DNA of 10,772 nucleotides from JBELMB01 sp042088665 (GCA_042088665.1 JBELMB010000173.1:1-10772), one strand, 5' to 3'. Counted from the stretch's first letter, positions 1-6,016 are shown. Translations and numbers: made by a program. The notes: a model not told the origin generated them from the letters alone.

Positions 1-7
1 ATCTCAT
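1..7 (-). CDS. start of a further minus-strand gene, cut by window edge
   Basis: Reading the minus strand past the stop of the 258-aa gene, a good Shine-Dalgarno GGAGG (complement of 13-17) is followed after 5 nt by an ATG at 7-5. Only two codons plus one base lie in the window, so nothing can be said about the product. The spacing and the same orientation suggest it is the third gene of the operon that begins at 1368. The alternative is a chance ATG next to a purine-rich stretch. Confidence 0.4.
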
Positions 8-31
8 CCGCGCCTCCGTACCGCGCGCGCG

Positions 32-808
32 TCACCGGTCATGCGTCCCCTCCGCAACAAGGGCCGCGCGGATGTCCCCGACCAATGCGCGCAGATCCGC
101 CTCCGGCCAATTGGCGCAAAAGGCCCGCCCCTCCGGCCCGCCACACCAGACCTCTGCCAAATGGCGCAGCGCGGGCCGGGGCAGCGGGCCCGCAAACCCC
201 AGAACTTCCGCCAGCACGTCCGCCAGCAGCGGCCCCTGCCGGGCCTGATACAGCACCGCCAATGGGTCCATGACGTCATCCTCCAGCACAAGGTTGAACC
301 GCGTCGCGAGGGCGAGATCCTCCGCCGTCATCCGGGCCGCGCGCAGCGCCTCACACGCCACATCAAGGGCCGGGGCCTCCGCCGCCGCGCGCAACGCCGC
401 CTGCAACTCACCAACCGGCCCCGCGATCTCTGGCGCAAACCCCGCGTCCTCCCAGTCCATCTCCTGCATCAGCGCCGAAAACCAGAGCCGCGGGGCAGGC
501 GGCCGATGCCCGGCCTCTTTCCCGGCCAACCCAGCCAAGGCGCACCACCGCGCCAAAGCCCCGGTGTCATCAGCAGGCAAGGCCCGCGCCGCGTTGCTCT
601 CTACCAATGCGCTGAGCGTGTCAAAATGCACGACCCAAAGGTCATCCATCGCGCAATACACCGGCTGCGGACAATGCCGGGCCACCTGCCGCACCAGCGC
701 GCGCAAGGCCGCCGGGTCCGACAATGGCAACCGCAAGGGGCCCAACAGCGCCGTGCTCCGTGACAGACCCAAAAGCGCATAGACCTGCCCGCGCAGCGCC
801 GCGGTCAT
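32..808 (-). CDS. hypothetical protein, 258 aa, second gene of unknown operon
   Basis: I do not recognise the family. The predicted protein is alanine- and leucine-rich, probably mostly helical, with no signal peptide or membrane segment, so a cytoplasmic location is inferred. Visible points are an aromatic patch around residues 51-63 (YCAMDDLWVVHF), an acidic turn at 176-181 (EDDVMD), and scattered cysteines (46, 52, 89, 152, 222, 231) without a clear metal-binding spacing. The ATG at 808 is chosen because it overlaps the TGA of the upstream gene in an ATGA junction, implying translational coupling; an in-frame ATG at 829 lies inside the upstream gene and has no better ribosome site. Codon third positions are strongly G/C, as in the recognised genes here, which supports real coding. 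A long open frame on the opposite strand is the usual GC-rich shadow. Confidence 0.72.
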   Translation of the reverse strand: MTAALRGQVYALLGLSRSTALLGPLRLPLSDPAALRALVRQVARHCPQPVYCAMDDLWVVHFDTLSALVESNAARALPADDTGALARWCALAGLAGKEAGHRPPAPRLWFSALMQEMDWEDAGFAPEIAGPVGELQAALRAAAEAPALDVACEALRAARMTAEDLALATRFNLVLEDDVMDPLAVLYQARQGPLLADVLAEVLGFAGPLPRPALRHLAEVWCGGPEGRAFCANWPEADLRALVGDIRAALVAEGTHDR

Positions 809-1368
809 GCGTCCGGTCCGAGGCGCCAAAGCCCGAGCCCGGCGTCCCGATCGGCCCCCGTCGCGCTGACCGTCGCGCTGACCGTCGCGCTGACCGTTTC
901 GGGCGGCTCTGCACCCGCAAGCCGCATCCGCTGCGCGCCGCTGCGGCCCAGCCAGTCCAGCGTGCCGCCCGCGCCCAACGGGCCGAGCACCTGCCGCCGC
1001 ACCTCTTCCTGTGCAAGGTCCTGCTCAAAGGCGGCCCGCGTCTCGCTTTGCGCCGAGACCTCCGGCGTCACCCGCTGGTAAACCGCCGCCCAGGCCCGCG
1101 CCCTGTCCTCCGCAGACATGGGCGCGCAACAGACCGCCAACCTGTCCAGCGCCGCGGCCAGGGCCACCTGCTGGCGCGCAATATGTTGGGCCAGCGCCAC
1201 ATCGCGCGGCTGTCCCTCGATCATCTGTCCCGATACGTCGGATCCTTGCCGCGCCGCGAGTCCCACCGCACCCGAGGCCGTGCCGGACACAAGCCGCGCC
1301 ACCGCCTCAGCCGCCACAGCACATCGCGGGCAGACCGCCTCTGCCGCTTCTGTGGGATCTACCGTCAC
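805..1368 (-). CDS. hypothetical protein, 187 aa, CPRC motif and VSAT repeats
   Basis: Family not recognised. Translation starts at a GTG (1368-1366) preceded by GAGGTGG a few bases upstream. There is a CxxC motif at residues 13-16 (CPRC) and a CC pair at 80-81, which could bind a metal or form disulfides, but no zinc-ribbon or thioredoxin fold is evident. Residues about 55-130 look helical and charged. Near the C-terminus a four-residue unit VSAT is repeated at 159-170, encoded by an exact 12-bp tandem repeat. No signal peptide or membrane segment is visible. The gene ends in an ATGA overlap with the 258-aa gene, so the two are probably co-transcribed and act together. Coding is supported by the linked start, codon bias and operon structure, not by homology. 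Confidence 0.66.
   Translation of the reverse strand: MTVDPTEAAEAVCPRCAVAAEAVARLVSGTASGAVGLAARQGSDVSGQMIEGQPRDVALAQHIARQQVALAAALDRLAVCCAPMSAEDRARAWAAVYQRVTPEVSAQSETRAAFEQDLAQEEVRRQVLGPLGAGGTLDWLGRSGAQRMRLAGAEPPETVSATVSATVSATGADRDAGLGLWRLGPDA
859..897. repeat. 12-bp tandem repeat, 3 exact units, in-frame
   Basis: The unit CGTCGCGCTGAC occurs three times head to tail (859-870, 871-882, 883-894), followed by CGT of a fourth unit. On the minus strand it encodes VSAT repeated near the C-terminus of the 187-aa protein. Because the unit is a multiple of three, copy-number slippage would change protein length without breaking the frame. Confidence 0.9.
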
Positions 1369-1514
1369 CCGCCACCTCGCAAAACCGCTTCTCTCCCGCG
1401 GTCAGCCTAACCTGACGCGAAAGCGCAGCAAAGCCGCCAAAACGGCGGCGCTCTGCGACGAAAGCAGCAGACAGGCCAGGCGCGACAGAGCCGGGCAGGG
1501 GACAAGGGTAGCAG
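1369..1514. other. leader region of the left-edge operon
   Basis: This stretch upstream of the minus-strand operon has no credible gene. It carries two small inverted repeats: GTCAG/CTGAC (1401-1405 and 1412-1416, 6-nt loop), which could be an operator half-site pair, and GCCGCC/GGCGGC (1433-1438 and 1444-1449, loop AAAAC). On the minus strand the second is followed only by TTTG, so it is a weak terminator or attenuator at best. I could not identify a convincing -35/-10 pair. Confidence 0.35.
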
Positions 1515-1563
1515 CATCGGGATCCCCGGTGAGACATTGGGGATGAGACCGGGGACCCCGATG
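1515..1563. repeat. 16-bp imperfect inverted repeat, 17-nt loop
   Basis: The arms CATCGGGATCCCCGGT (1515-1530) and ACCGGGGACCCCGATG (1548-1563) are reverse complements at 15 of 16 positions. Each arm is itself nearly palindromic (GGGATCCCC, GGGGACCCC), so a cruciform or slipped structure is possible. Neither side is followed by a T-run, so an intrinsic terminator is unlikely. The surrounding sequence (1369-2168) has no supported gene. It may be a structured RNA, a dispersed palindromic repeat, or a protein-binding site; the sequence alone does not decide. Confidence 0.75.
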
Positions 1564-2084
1564 GATGCTGGCCTGAGGAGCGGCAATTTCCCCTCCAAGC
1601 CAGCCCCGGCTTGCACCGGAGAAACGTCAGAGCCCGGAAATACGCGGGGTGCCGCCTCAATGCTCCTATGGCCAAAGCCACCACTCACGGAACCTCTGCA
1701 GATTGACAATTTACCCGTCGTAAAGGAAGTCGGGTTTTCCTGACCAAGCGGTAAAAGGGAGAGATTTACGCTCAAATTACGTCCCTCAAAACGAGGACAC
1801 TGTCGGAAATGATAGGTGCAAATGTGACCTTTGGCGCTGAGTGCCTATGTCTTGTGCAATTCGCTTTGCCCGTGAAACGGGCCAGAGAAGAATCGCATTT
1901 TCAATGCGTTTGCAGCATTTTGCCCTGTCCAGCACCTGAGTTATGATAAAATAAGCAGCGGAAATGAGATGGCAACTCGACCTGCCTGACACCTGTGGTC
2001 GCTCAGGTTTTCCGTGGCGCAGCGCGTCCTGCGGCTTGCCAGAACGACACCCAGAACACCTCCCTGCACAACACCCGACACAAC
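1564..2084. other. gene-free stretch, part AT-richer
   Basis: Several short open frames exist on both strands, but none has a ribosome site, family resemblance or typical codon bias, so no gene is called. From roughly 1690 to 1960 the base composition is visibly AT-richer than either side. A perfect 6-bp hairpin GCCCGT-GAA-ACGGGC lies at 1868-1882. A TTGACA at 1703-1708 has no matching -10 at normal spacing. The tract could be a decayed insertion or an undetected small RNA locus. Confidence 0.4.
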
Positions 2085-2142
2085 AAAAACAGACCGCCGC
2101 GAGCCGGGGGCACACTTCAGTGCCCGCAAACCAGCGGCAGTC
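2085..2142 (-). terminator. intrinsic terminator behind aroQ-luxR
   Basis: On the minus strand, 27 nt past the luxR-type stop codon, GACTGCCGC (2142-2134) can pair with GCGGCGGTC (2100-2092) over 9 bp with a single G-U pair. This encloses a second perfect stem GGGCAC/GTGCCC (2125-2120 with 2113-2108) with a 6-nt loop. The structure is followed by TGTTTTTG (T-run at 2089-2085). A two-part GC-rich stem followed by a T-run in the right place and orientation is good evidence for Rho-independent termination of the aroQ-luxR transcript. Confidence 0.68.
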
Positions 2143-2168
2143 AGAAAACGCCAGAAACCCCTGTCAGA

Positions 2169-2930
2169 TCAGGCTTCGAGAATGAACATCTGGTTGTGAA
2201 AGGCAGCCTTTGCCACCGCCTGCGCCGTGGTCTCCACGTTCAGGGTCTCGCGGGCAAGGCGCAGGTGTTTTTCGATGGTGGCCTGCGTCAGCCCCATGAT
2301 CTGCGCGATGTCCTGCATGGTCTTGCCATCCCCGACCCATTCCAGCGCCTCGCGTTGGCGCGGTGTCAGCGTCTGGTTCTGCAAGGGCACCGGCAGGGTC
2401 AGGATCTTGAGGTGTGTGAGGTTGTTCAGCAGAACGATGTCCTGCCCGAACTCCTTCCAGATGTCATCGGCCTCATCCTGGGTCAGATCCGCCCGCGTCG
2501 TCAGTGAAATCGCGCCCTTGGCGCGGCTCGATACGGATTTGAAACTGATGGTGTAACCCGCGTGCACCTTGTGCTGAAGGTTGAAGGCCACGACCTTCTG
2601 CGCCTTTTCGGTCATCGTCCCCTTGACGATCTGCTCGCCCAGCACGCGCCAACTGCAATGGCCCTCGTTGTCGAGCGCCCAGCGAACCATGGGCGCGTCG
2701 CGGTACAAACCACCCTCGACAAAGGCCTTGCGATACGCCGGTGTGTGGTTGGTCAGAACCACGAAATCGTTCGGATCCCCCATGGAGGTGGGCGTCAGGA
2801 ACCGCGTGAACCCATAGATCAGCCGGTCGAATCCATAGCCCTCCATGAGGCTGCAATGCTGCGCCCAGAGGTCTTCGACCCGGTTGAGATTGGTCAGTTC
2901 GATCAGCTTGTCACGCAGGGCAGGGGTCAC
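2169..2930 (-). CDS. LuxR-family regulator, autoinducer-binding-like + GerE HTH
   Basis: This 253-aa protein is probably a cytoplasmic DNA-binding regulator. The C-terminal GerE helix-turn-helix is clear at about residues 187-245 (LTPRQREALEWVGDGKTMQD onward, then IEKHLRLARETL). The N-terminal 170 residues resemble the acyl-homoserine-lactone-binding domain: counterparts of the conserved Asp, Trp and Gly appear as D78 (in YRDAPM), W94 and G125. The usual W/Y pair of the pocket appears as Y66/F70, so the ligand may not be a typical acyl-homoserine lactone. The start is GTG at 2930; the ribosome site GGAG lies inside the last codons of aroQ, 3 nt separate the genes, and translation is probably coupled. 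No luxI synthase is in the window, so it would be a LuxR solo. The transcript ends at the terminator at 2085-2142. Family is secure; ligand and targets are unknown. Confidence 0.88.
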   Translation of the reverse strand: MTPALRDKLIELTNLNRVEDLWAQHCSLMEGYGFDRLIYGFTRFLTPTSMGDPNDFVVLTNHTPAYRKAFVEGGLYRDAPMVRWALDNEGHCSWRVLGEQIVKGTMTEKAQKVVAFNLQHKVHAGYTISFKSVSSRAKGAISLTTRADLTQDEADDIWKEFGQDIVLLNNLTHLKILTLPVPLQNQTLTPRQREALEWVGDGKTMQDIAQIMGLTQATIEKHLRLARETLNVETTAQAVAKAAFHNQMFILEA

Positions 2931-2933
2931 GGG

Positions 2934-3371
2934 TCAGGTCTCCAGATGTCCCAAAAGGGCGTCGATGGCCAAAGTATAACCGTTCACACCGAATCCCGCT
3001 ATAACGCCGATGGCCGCCTTGGCGAGATAAGAGCGATGGCGAAAGTCTTCGCGCGCGTGGACGTTGGACACATGCAATTCCACGGTCGGCATTTCGGATC
3101 CGATCACCGCATCCATCAGCGCAATGGATGTATGGGTGTAGGCGCCCGCGTTCAGAATGATACCATCATGCACGCCGCGCGCGTCCTGTATATGAGAAAC
3201 CAGCGCGCCTTCGTAGTTCGATTGGGCGCAGGTGATCCGGATCCCGCGGGCGCTGCCGTGCTGGCGGCACATCTCTTCCACATCCGAGAGCGTGGACCGC
3301 CCGTAGATTTCGGGCTGACGAGTGCCAAGCAGATTGAGGTTGGGGCCATTCAGGATCAGCAGTGAGGTCAT
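2934..3371 (-). CDS. aroQ: 3-dehydroquinate dehydratase, type II
   Basis: Cytosolic enzyme converting 3-dehydroquinate to 3-dehydroshikimate, the third step of the shikimate pathway (also used in quinate degradation). At 145 aa it has the normal length of the dodecameric type II class. Visible hallmarks are the N-terminal LNGPNLNLLGTR (residues 7-18, with R18), catalytic Tyr23 in PEIYG, QSNYEG at 50-55, NAGAYTH at 74-80, and the ELHVSN block (98-103) containing His100, followed by the basic HAREDFRHRS. The ATG at 3371 has GGAG 7 nt upstream; the open frame extends further upstream but that part has no family resemblance. It is the first gene of a two-gene operon with the LuxR-type regulator. 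Regulation of expression may involve the long upstream region and the IS edge described separately. Confidence 0.96.
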   Translation of the reverse strand: MTSLLILNGPNLNLLGTRQPEIYGRSTLSDVEEMCRQHGSARGIRITCAQSNYEGALVSHIQDARGVHDGIILNAGAYTHTSIALMDAVIGSEMPTVELHVSNVHAREDFRHRSYLAKAAIGVIAGFGVNGYTLAIDALLGHLET

Positions 3372-3842
3372 GCAGGGGCTCCATTGCGCGCTGCGCGAGT
3401 AAAGTGTGCGCGCGCCAAGTTGTCCAGCACGAACCGGCTCCTGTACCAAACAGCGCATCACAGGCGACGGCACGATCAAGGTGAAATTTGCCGGGATTGG
3501 CACAGGGACTTGGCACAGGGATTTGGATCGGTGATTTTGCACGAGGACGTCACCCACCATGTGCACCACCTGATCCGTCACCCAACAATGGACCGATGCC
3601 TCGCTGTCCTCGCGTCGCGAGGCACACGCAGGCACTGCACATCCGGTATCTCTATCCCGGTCCTCGGGGCCCCAGGTCCCAGGCCTCCGTTCGCCCCAAA
3701 TGTATCATGCGCCCCGCGATTGACCTCTGCGCGAGGCGCGTGCAGGCTGGTTTACGACAGGATCATGGTTCAAACCCTTGCTGCACAAGGGGTTTCCATC
3801 TACATCAATATTACACATAATACCGATTATACGTGAACGCAC
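3372..3842. other. long aroQ upstream region without a gene
   Basis: No supported gene lies between aroQ and the insertion sequence. Open frames on both strands lack ribosome sites and known domains. The region contains a 13-bp tandem duplication (3497-3522), an inverted repeat AAACCCTTG/CAAGGGGTTT (3772-3780 and 3786-3795, one bulged base), and an AT-rich tract at about 3797-3835 with two -10-like hexamers on the minus strand. Confidence 0.5.
3497..3522. repeat. 13-bp tandem duplication
   Basis: TTGGCACAGGGAC (3497-3509) is followed directly by TTGGCACAGGGAT (3510-3522), 12 of 13 identical, and then by TTGG of a third start. It lies in the aroQ upstream region and may be neutral slippage or a pair of protein-binding sites. 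Confidence 0.85.
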
Positions 3843-3853
3843 TGTACACGCAA
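3826..3853 (-). promoter_or_regulatory. possible hybrid promoter at IS edge, toward aroQ
   Basis: On the minus strand a perfect TATAAT (3831-3826) sits 16 bp downstream of TTGCGT (3853-3848). The -35-like hexamer lies within the IS end repeat and the -10 lies in the flanking AT-rich DNA. A second weaker -10-like TATTAT occurs at 3822-3817. If active it would give an aroQ transcript with a leader of about 450 nt. The -35 matches only TTG of TTGACA, so this is a candidate only. Confidence 0.35.
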
Positions 3854-3891
3854 AGTTAAAGTGTCCCACATCTGCAAAGTAGAAGTGTCAC
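3851..3891 (+). repeat. left IS end, two iterated copies
   Basis: CAAAGTTAAAGTGTCCC (3851-3867) and CAAAGTAGAAGTGTCAC (3875-3891) are repeated with a 24-bp period and are inverted relative to the copies at the right end. They probably form transposase-binding sites. Confidence 0.75.
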
Positions 3892-3921
3892 ACTCTGCCC
3901 CAATGAGAACAGGCAGAGAGT

Positions 3922-5330
3922 ATGGGCATGGGATGGGTTTTGATGAGCGAGCGCGAGCTGAATCGGGTCGAGGTATTGAGCCAGGTGTCACAAGGCCGGA
4001 TGACGGCGACGACCGCGGCGAACGTGTTAGGATTGAGCCGCAGGCAGGTTCACCGGCTCCTGAAGACGTTCCAGTCTGATGGCGCGGCCGCGATCCGGCA
4101 CAAGGCGCGCGGCCGGGTTTCGAACAACCGGATCGATCCGGCGGTGCGTGAGTTCGCGGTGACACTGATCAAAGAGAACGACATCGACTTCGGGCCGACC
4201 TTTGCCGCCGAGAAGCTTCAGGAAGATCATGGGCTCAAAGTCTCGCGCGAGACTCTGCGCAAATGGATGCAGGATGCTGGTATCTGGCTGTCCCGGAAGC
4301 AACGGCGCACGTTCCACCAGCCGCGTCTACGTCGGGAATGCTTTGGCGAGCTCATTCAGATCGACGGCTCGGATCATCACTGGTTTGAGGATCGCGGGCC
4401 TGCCCGCACCCTGCTCGTCTTCATCCCCTCTCGGCAGATTGCTTCGCAATCGCCTGCCGGGCAATGGGCGATGCGACCAGTACCTTGATGCACCTCGAGT
4501 TCGATAAATCCGAGAGCACCTTCAGCTGCTTTGGCACGCTGGAGGCGTACCAGCATGCGCATGGTCGCCCGGTGGCGTTCTACAGTGACAAACATTCGGT
4601 GTTTCGAGTTTCGAACGATTCTGCCAAGTCCGGTCACGGGATGACCCAGTTTGGCCGTGCTTTGAACGCGTTGAACATCGAGATCCTCTGCGCGAACAGC
4701 TCCCAGGCCAAGGGCCGCGTCGAACGTGCGAACCGGACGCTTCAGGATCGGCTGGTGAAGGAACTGCGCCTGGCAGGCATCTCGGATATGGGCGCTGCGA
4801 ACGCGTTCCTTCCGGCCTTCATAGCGCGCTACAACGCGAAGTTCGCCAAGATCCCGCGCCGCCCGGACAACCTGCACAGGTCCCTCAATACCGAACCGGA
4901 TCGGCTGGCGGATGTGCTGTGCTGGCGTGACGAGCGCTATGTCGGCAACCAACTGGCGTTCTCCTACGACCGGCAAAGCATCATCCTCGCAGAGAACGAG
5001 ATCACGCGCGGATTGCCCGGCAAGTACATCGACACCTTCGAATTCGCTGACGGCCGATTGGAGTTCCGTTGGAAAGGCGTCTCGCTCCCCTACTCCGTCT
5101 TCGACAAGGACCAGCGCGTCACCCACGCAGCCATCACCGAGAACAAGCATCTGAGCGCCGTGCTGGAGCACATCAAGGCTGAACAGGACAAGGCCCCGCC
5201 AAAGAAACGCCGCGCAGGCAAGCAACGTTCAAAATACACGCCAACGGGGCGCCGCAACGACGGATGGAACAGCCTTGCAGACCAAAAGCGCATCGCCAAA
5301 CGCAAAGCCAGCCAGGGCTGCGATATCTGA
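3922..5330 (+). pseudogene. ISNCY-family DDE transposase, broken by palindromic insertion
   Basis: The protein would catalyse transposition of the surrounding element. The first frame (3922-4488) gives an N-terminal helix-turn-helix (residues about 28-64, MTATTAANVLGLSRRQVHRL), then the start of the integrase-type catalytic core with the first acidic residue D148 in IDGSD. After LLVFI (to 4425) it leaves the family sequence and stops at 4486-4488. The second frame resumes with DATSTLMH at 4470 and continues to a stop at 5328-5330, containing the second Asp (YSDKHS, 4587-4589) and the Glu (KGRVERANRT, 4722-4724). The family sequence as I recall it reads FIDDAT across this point, so about 43 bp were inserted with loss of about 2 bp. 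Possible starts are 3922, 3928 and 3943, with only a weak GAGAG upstream. The element is probably not autonomous unless complemented by an intact copy. Confidence 0.88.
4426..4468. repeat. about 43-bp palindromic insertion inside the transposase
   Basis: This stretch interrupts the transposase exactly where the two frames part. It folds as a hairpin: CGGCAG-ATTGC (4432-4442), loop TTC, GCAAT (4446-4450), bulge CGC, CTGCCG (4454-4459), with CCC at 4426-4428 and GGG at 4466-4468 as possible outer pairs. Eleven base pairs plus three outer ones in 43 nt is more than chance. It looks like a small palindromic mobile or REP-like unit. No second copy was noticed in the window. Confidence 0.75.
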
Positions 5331-5372
5331 GGTCTCCGCCCTGTCAGGCTTTGCTACCCTCAGCGCCCAAGT

Positions 5373-5461
5373 GGGACATTTCTACTTGGCGGAAGAAGGG
5401 ACATGTCTAATTGGTTGCAACACGCTATGTGCCCGAGGCACATGTCTACTGGGTTGCGACA
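5373..5461 (+). repeat. right IS end, three iterated copies
   Basis: Copies start at 5373, 5398 and 5437. The last two (5398-5422 and 5437-5461) are identical at 21 of 25 positions with a 39-bp period. All three are inverted relative to the left-end copies. The 25-bp step between the first two mirrors the 24-bp step at the left end. Confidence 0.75.
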
Positions 5462-5576
5462 CTCTGTTGAACGACACACGAACATGTTCCCAAGGCCCGG
5501 ACATTCCTCCAACCAGAGATTGCGCCACCCTGCAAAACCTATAGGCTCCGGCTGTTGGTCCCAAAGGAGTTGCCCC

Positions 5577-5975
5577 ATGTCACGCCCCCTTCACTGTCTT
5601 CTCGCACTCAGCCTCTGCGCCGCCTTGCCTGCACAGGCGCAGGACATGGTCAATGCAGATACGCTGACCACCTACGTGACGGGCAAAGCCTATCAGGGCA
5701 TCAATCCCGAGAGCAAAGACGTGGTCGCCAGCGTCGTCTACCACGCCGATGGCACCTCCACCCTCTGGATGAACGCCGAAGGCGCCGCGGATGAGCCCGG
5801 CAGCTACCGGATCGAAGCCAACACCTATTGCACGCGCTACACGAACTTCCGCGAGAACAGCGAAAACTGCTTCACGCTCGAAGACATCGGCGACGGGCGC
5901 ATGCAGGCCTACTACACCGACGGTCGCGTCGCGCTGATCCTGCAGCCAATCGAGATCCCAGAACGATTCCAGTGA
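5577..5975 (+). CDS. small secreted protein, 132 aa, unknown function
   Basis: Family not recognised. A typical Sec signal peptide is visible: MSRPLH, a hydrophobic stretch LLALSLCAAL, and an AQA-like cleavage site near residues 19-21, leaving a mature protein of about 111 aa. The residue before the only candidate lipobox cysteine is Leu, so a lipoprotein is unlikely. The mature part has two cysteines (85, 98) that could form a disulfide in the periplasm, is acidic and aromatic, and looks mostly beta (VVASVVYHADGTSTLWM, then YRIEANTY). The ATG at 5577 has a strong AAAGGAG 7 nt upstream; the open frame extends upstream into the IS end but without a ribosome site. A -10-like TATAGG at 5540-5545 lacks a well-spaced -35. 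It is monocistronic and convergent with the RTX gene. Coding is well supported; the role is unknown. Confidence 0.85.
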   Translation: MSRPLHCLLALSLCAALPAQAQDMVNADTLTTYVTGKAYQGINPESKDVVASVVYHADGTSTLWMNAEGAADEPGSYRIEANTYCTRYTNFRENSENCFTLEDIGDGRMQAYYTDGRVALILQPIEIPERFQ

Positions 5976-6016
5976 CACCTGCAGATCGGGCCGCAAGCCC
6001 CTGACAACACTCAGCT

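Larger units (their letters stand above)
3843..5461 (+). mobile_element. ISNCY-type insertion sequence with iterated ends
   Basis: The element carries a DDE transposase flanked by related sequences in inverted orientation. Left copies lie at 3843-3867 and about 3867-3891 (core CAAAGTTAAAGTGTCCC and CAAAGTAGAAGTGTCAC). Right copies lie at 5373-5397, 5398-5422 and 5437-5461 (cores GGGACATTTCTACTTGG, GGGACATGTCTAATTGG, GGCACATGTCTACTGGG). The outer copies on both sides share a 25-bp unit beginning TGT when read inward. The right boundary could be 5422 or 5461. No clean target-site duplication is adjacent; TGAACG occurs at 3834-3839 and 5468-5473 and is a possible remnant. Assignment to the ISNCY group rests on the transposase. 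Confidence 0.72.

Noticed and set aside
41..763. Long plus-strand open frame opposite the 258-aa gene
   Set aside because: Arginine- and proline-rich composition typical of an antisense frame. The minus-strand frame has the coupled ATGA start and operon context.
1515..1563. Intrinsic terminator
   Set aside because: No T-run on either strand after the stem and no gene ending at the site.
1703..1731. Sigma-70 promoter from TTGACA at 1703-1708
   Set aside because: No acceptable -10 hexamer at 16-18 bp spacing and no gene downstream.
1407..2129. Several minus-strand open frames of 60-120 codons
   Set aside because: No ribosome sites, no known motifs, and cysteine- or arginine-rich compositions typical of chance frames.
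2934..3635. N-terminally extended AroQ of 233 aa
   Set aside because: The first 88 residues have no family resemblance, while the ATG at 3371 has a good ribosome site and gives the standard length.
3922..5330. Programmed frameshifting in the transposase
   Set aside because: The two frames are separated by an extra palindromic stretch that is absent from the family consensus as I recall it, so disruption explains the frame change better.
5373..5461. CRISPR-like repeats
   Set aside because: Only three degenerate copies with unequal spacing, and they match the inverted copies at the other IS end.
5480..5489. GAACATGTTC palindrome as a LexA/SOS box
   Set aside because: The spacing does not fit the alphaproteobacterial GTTC-N7-GTTC type, and no SOS gene follows.
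5403..5975. Longer version of the secreted protein starting at 5403
   Set aside because: It would begin inside the IS end, lacks a ribosome site and would bury the signal peptide. The ATG at 5577 has AAAGGAG.
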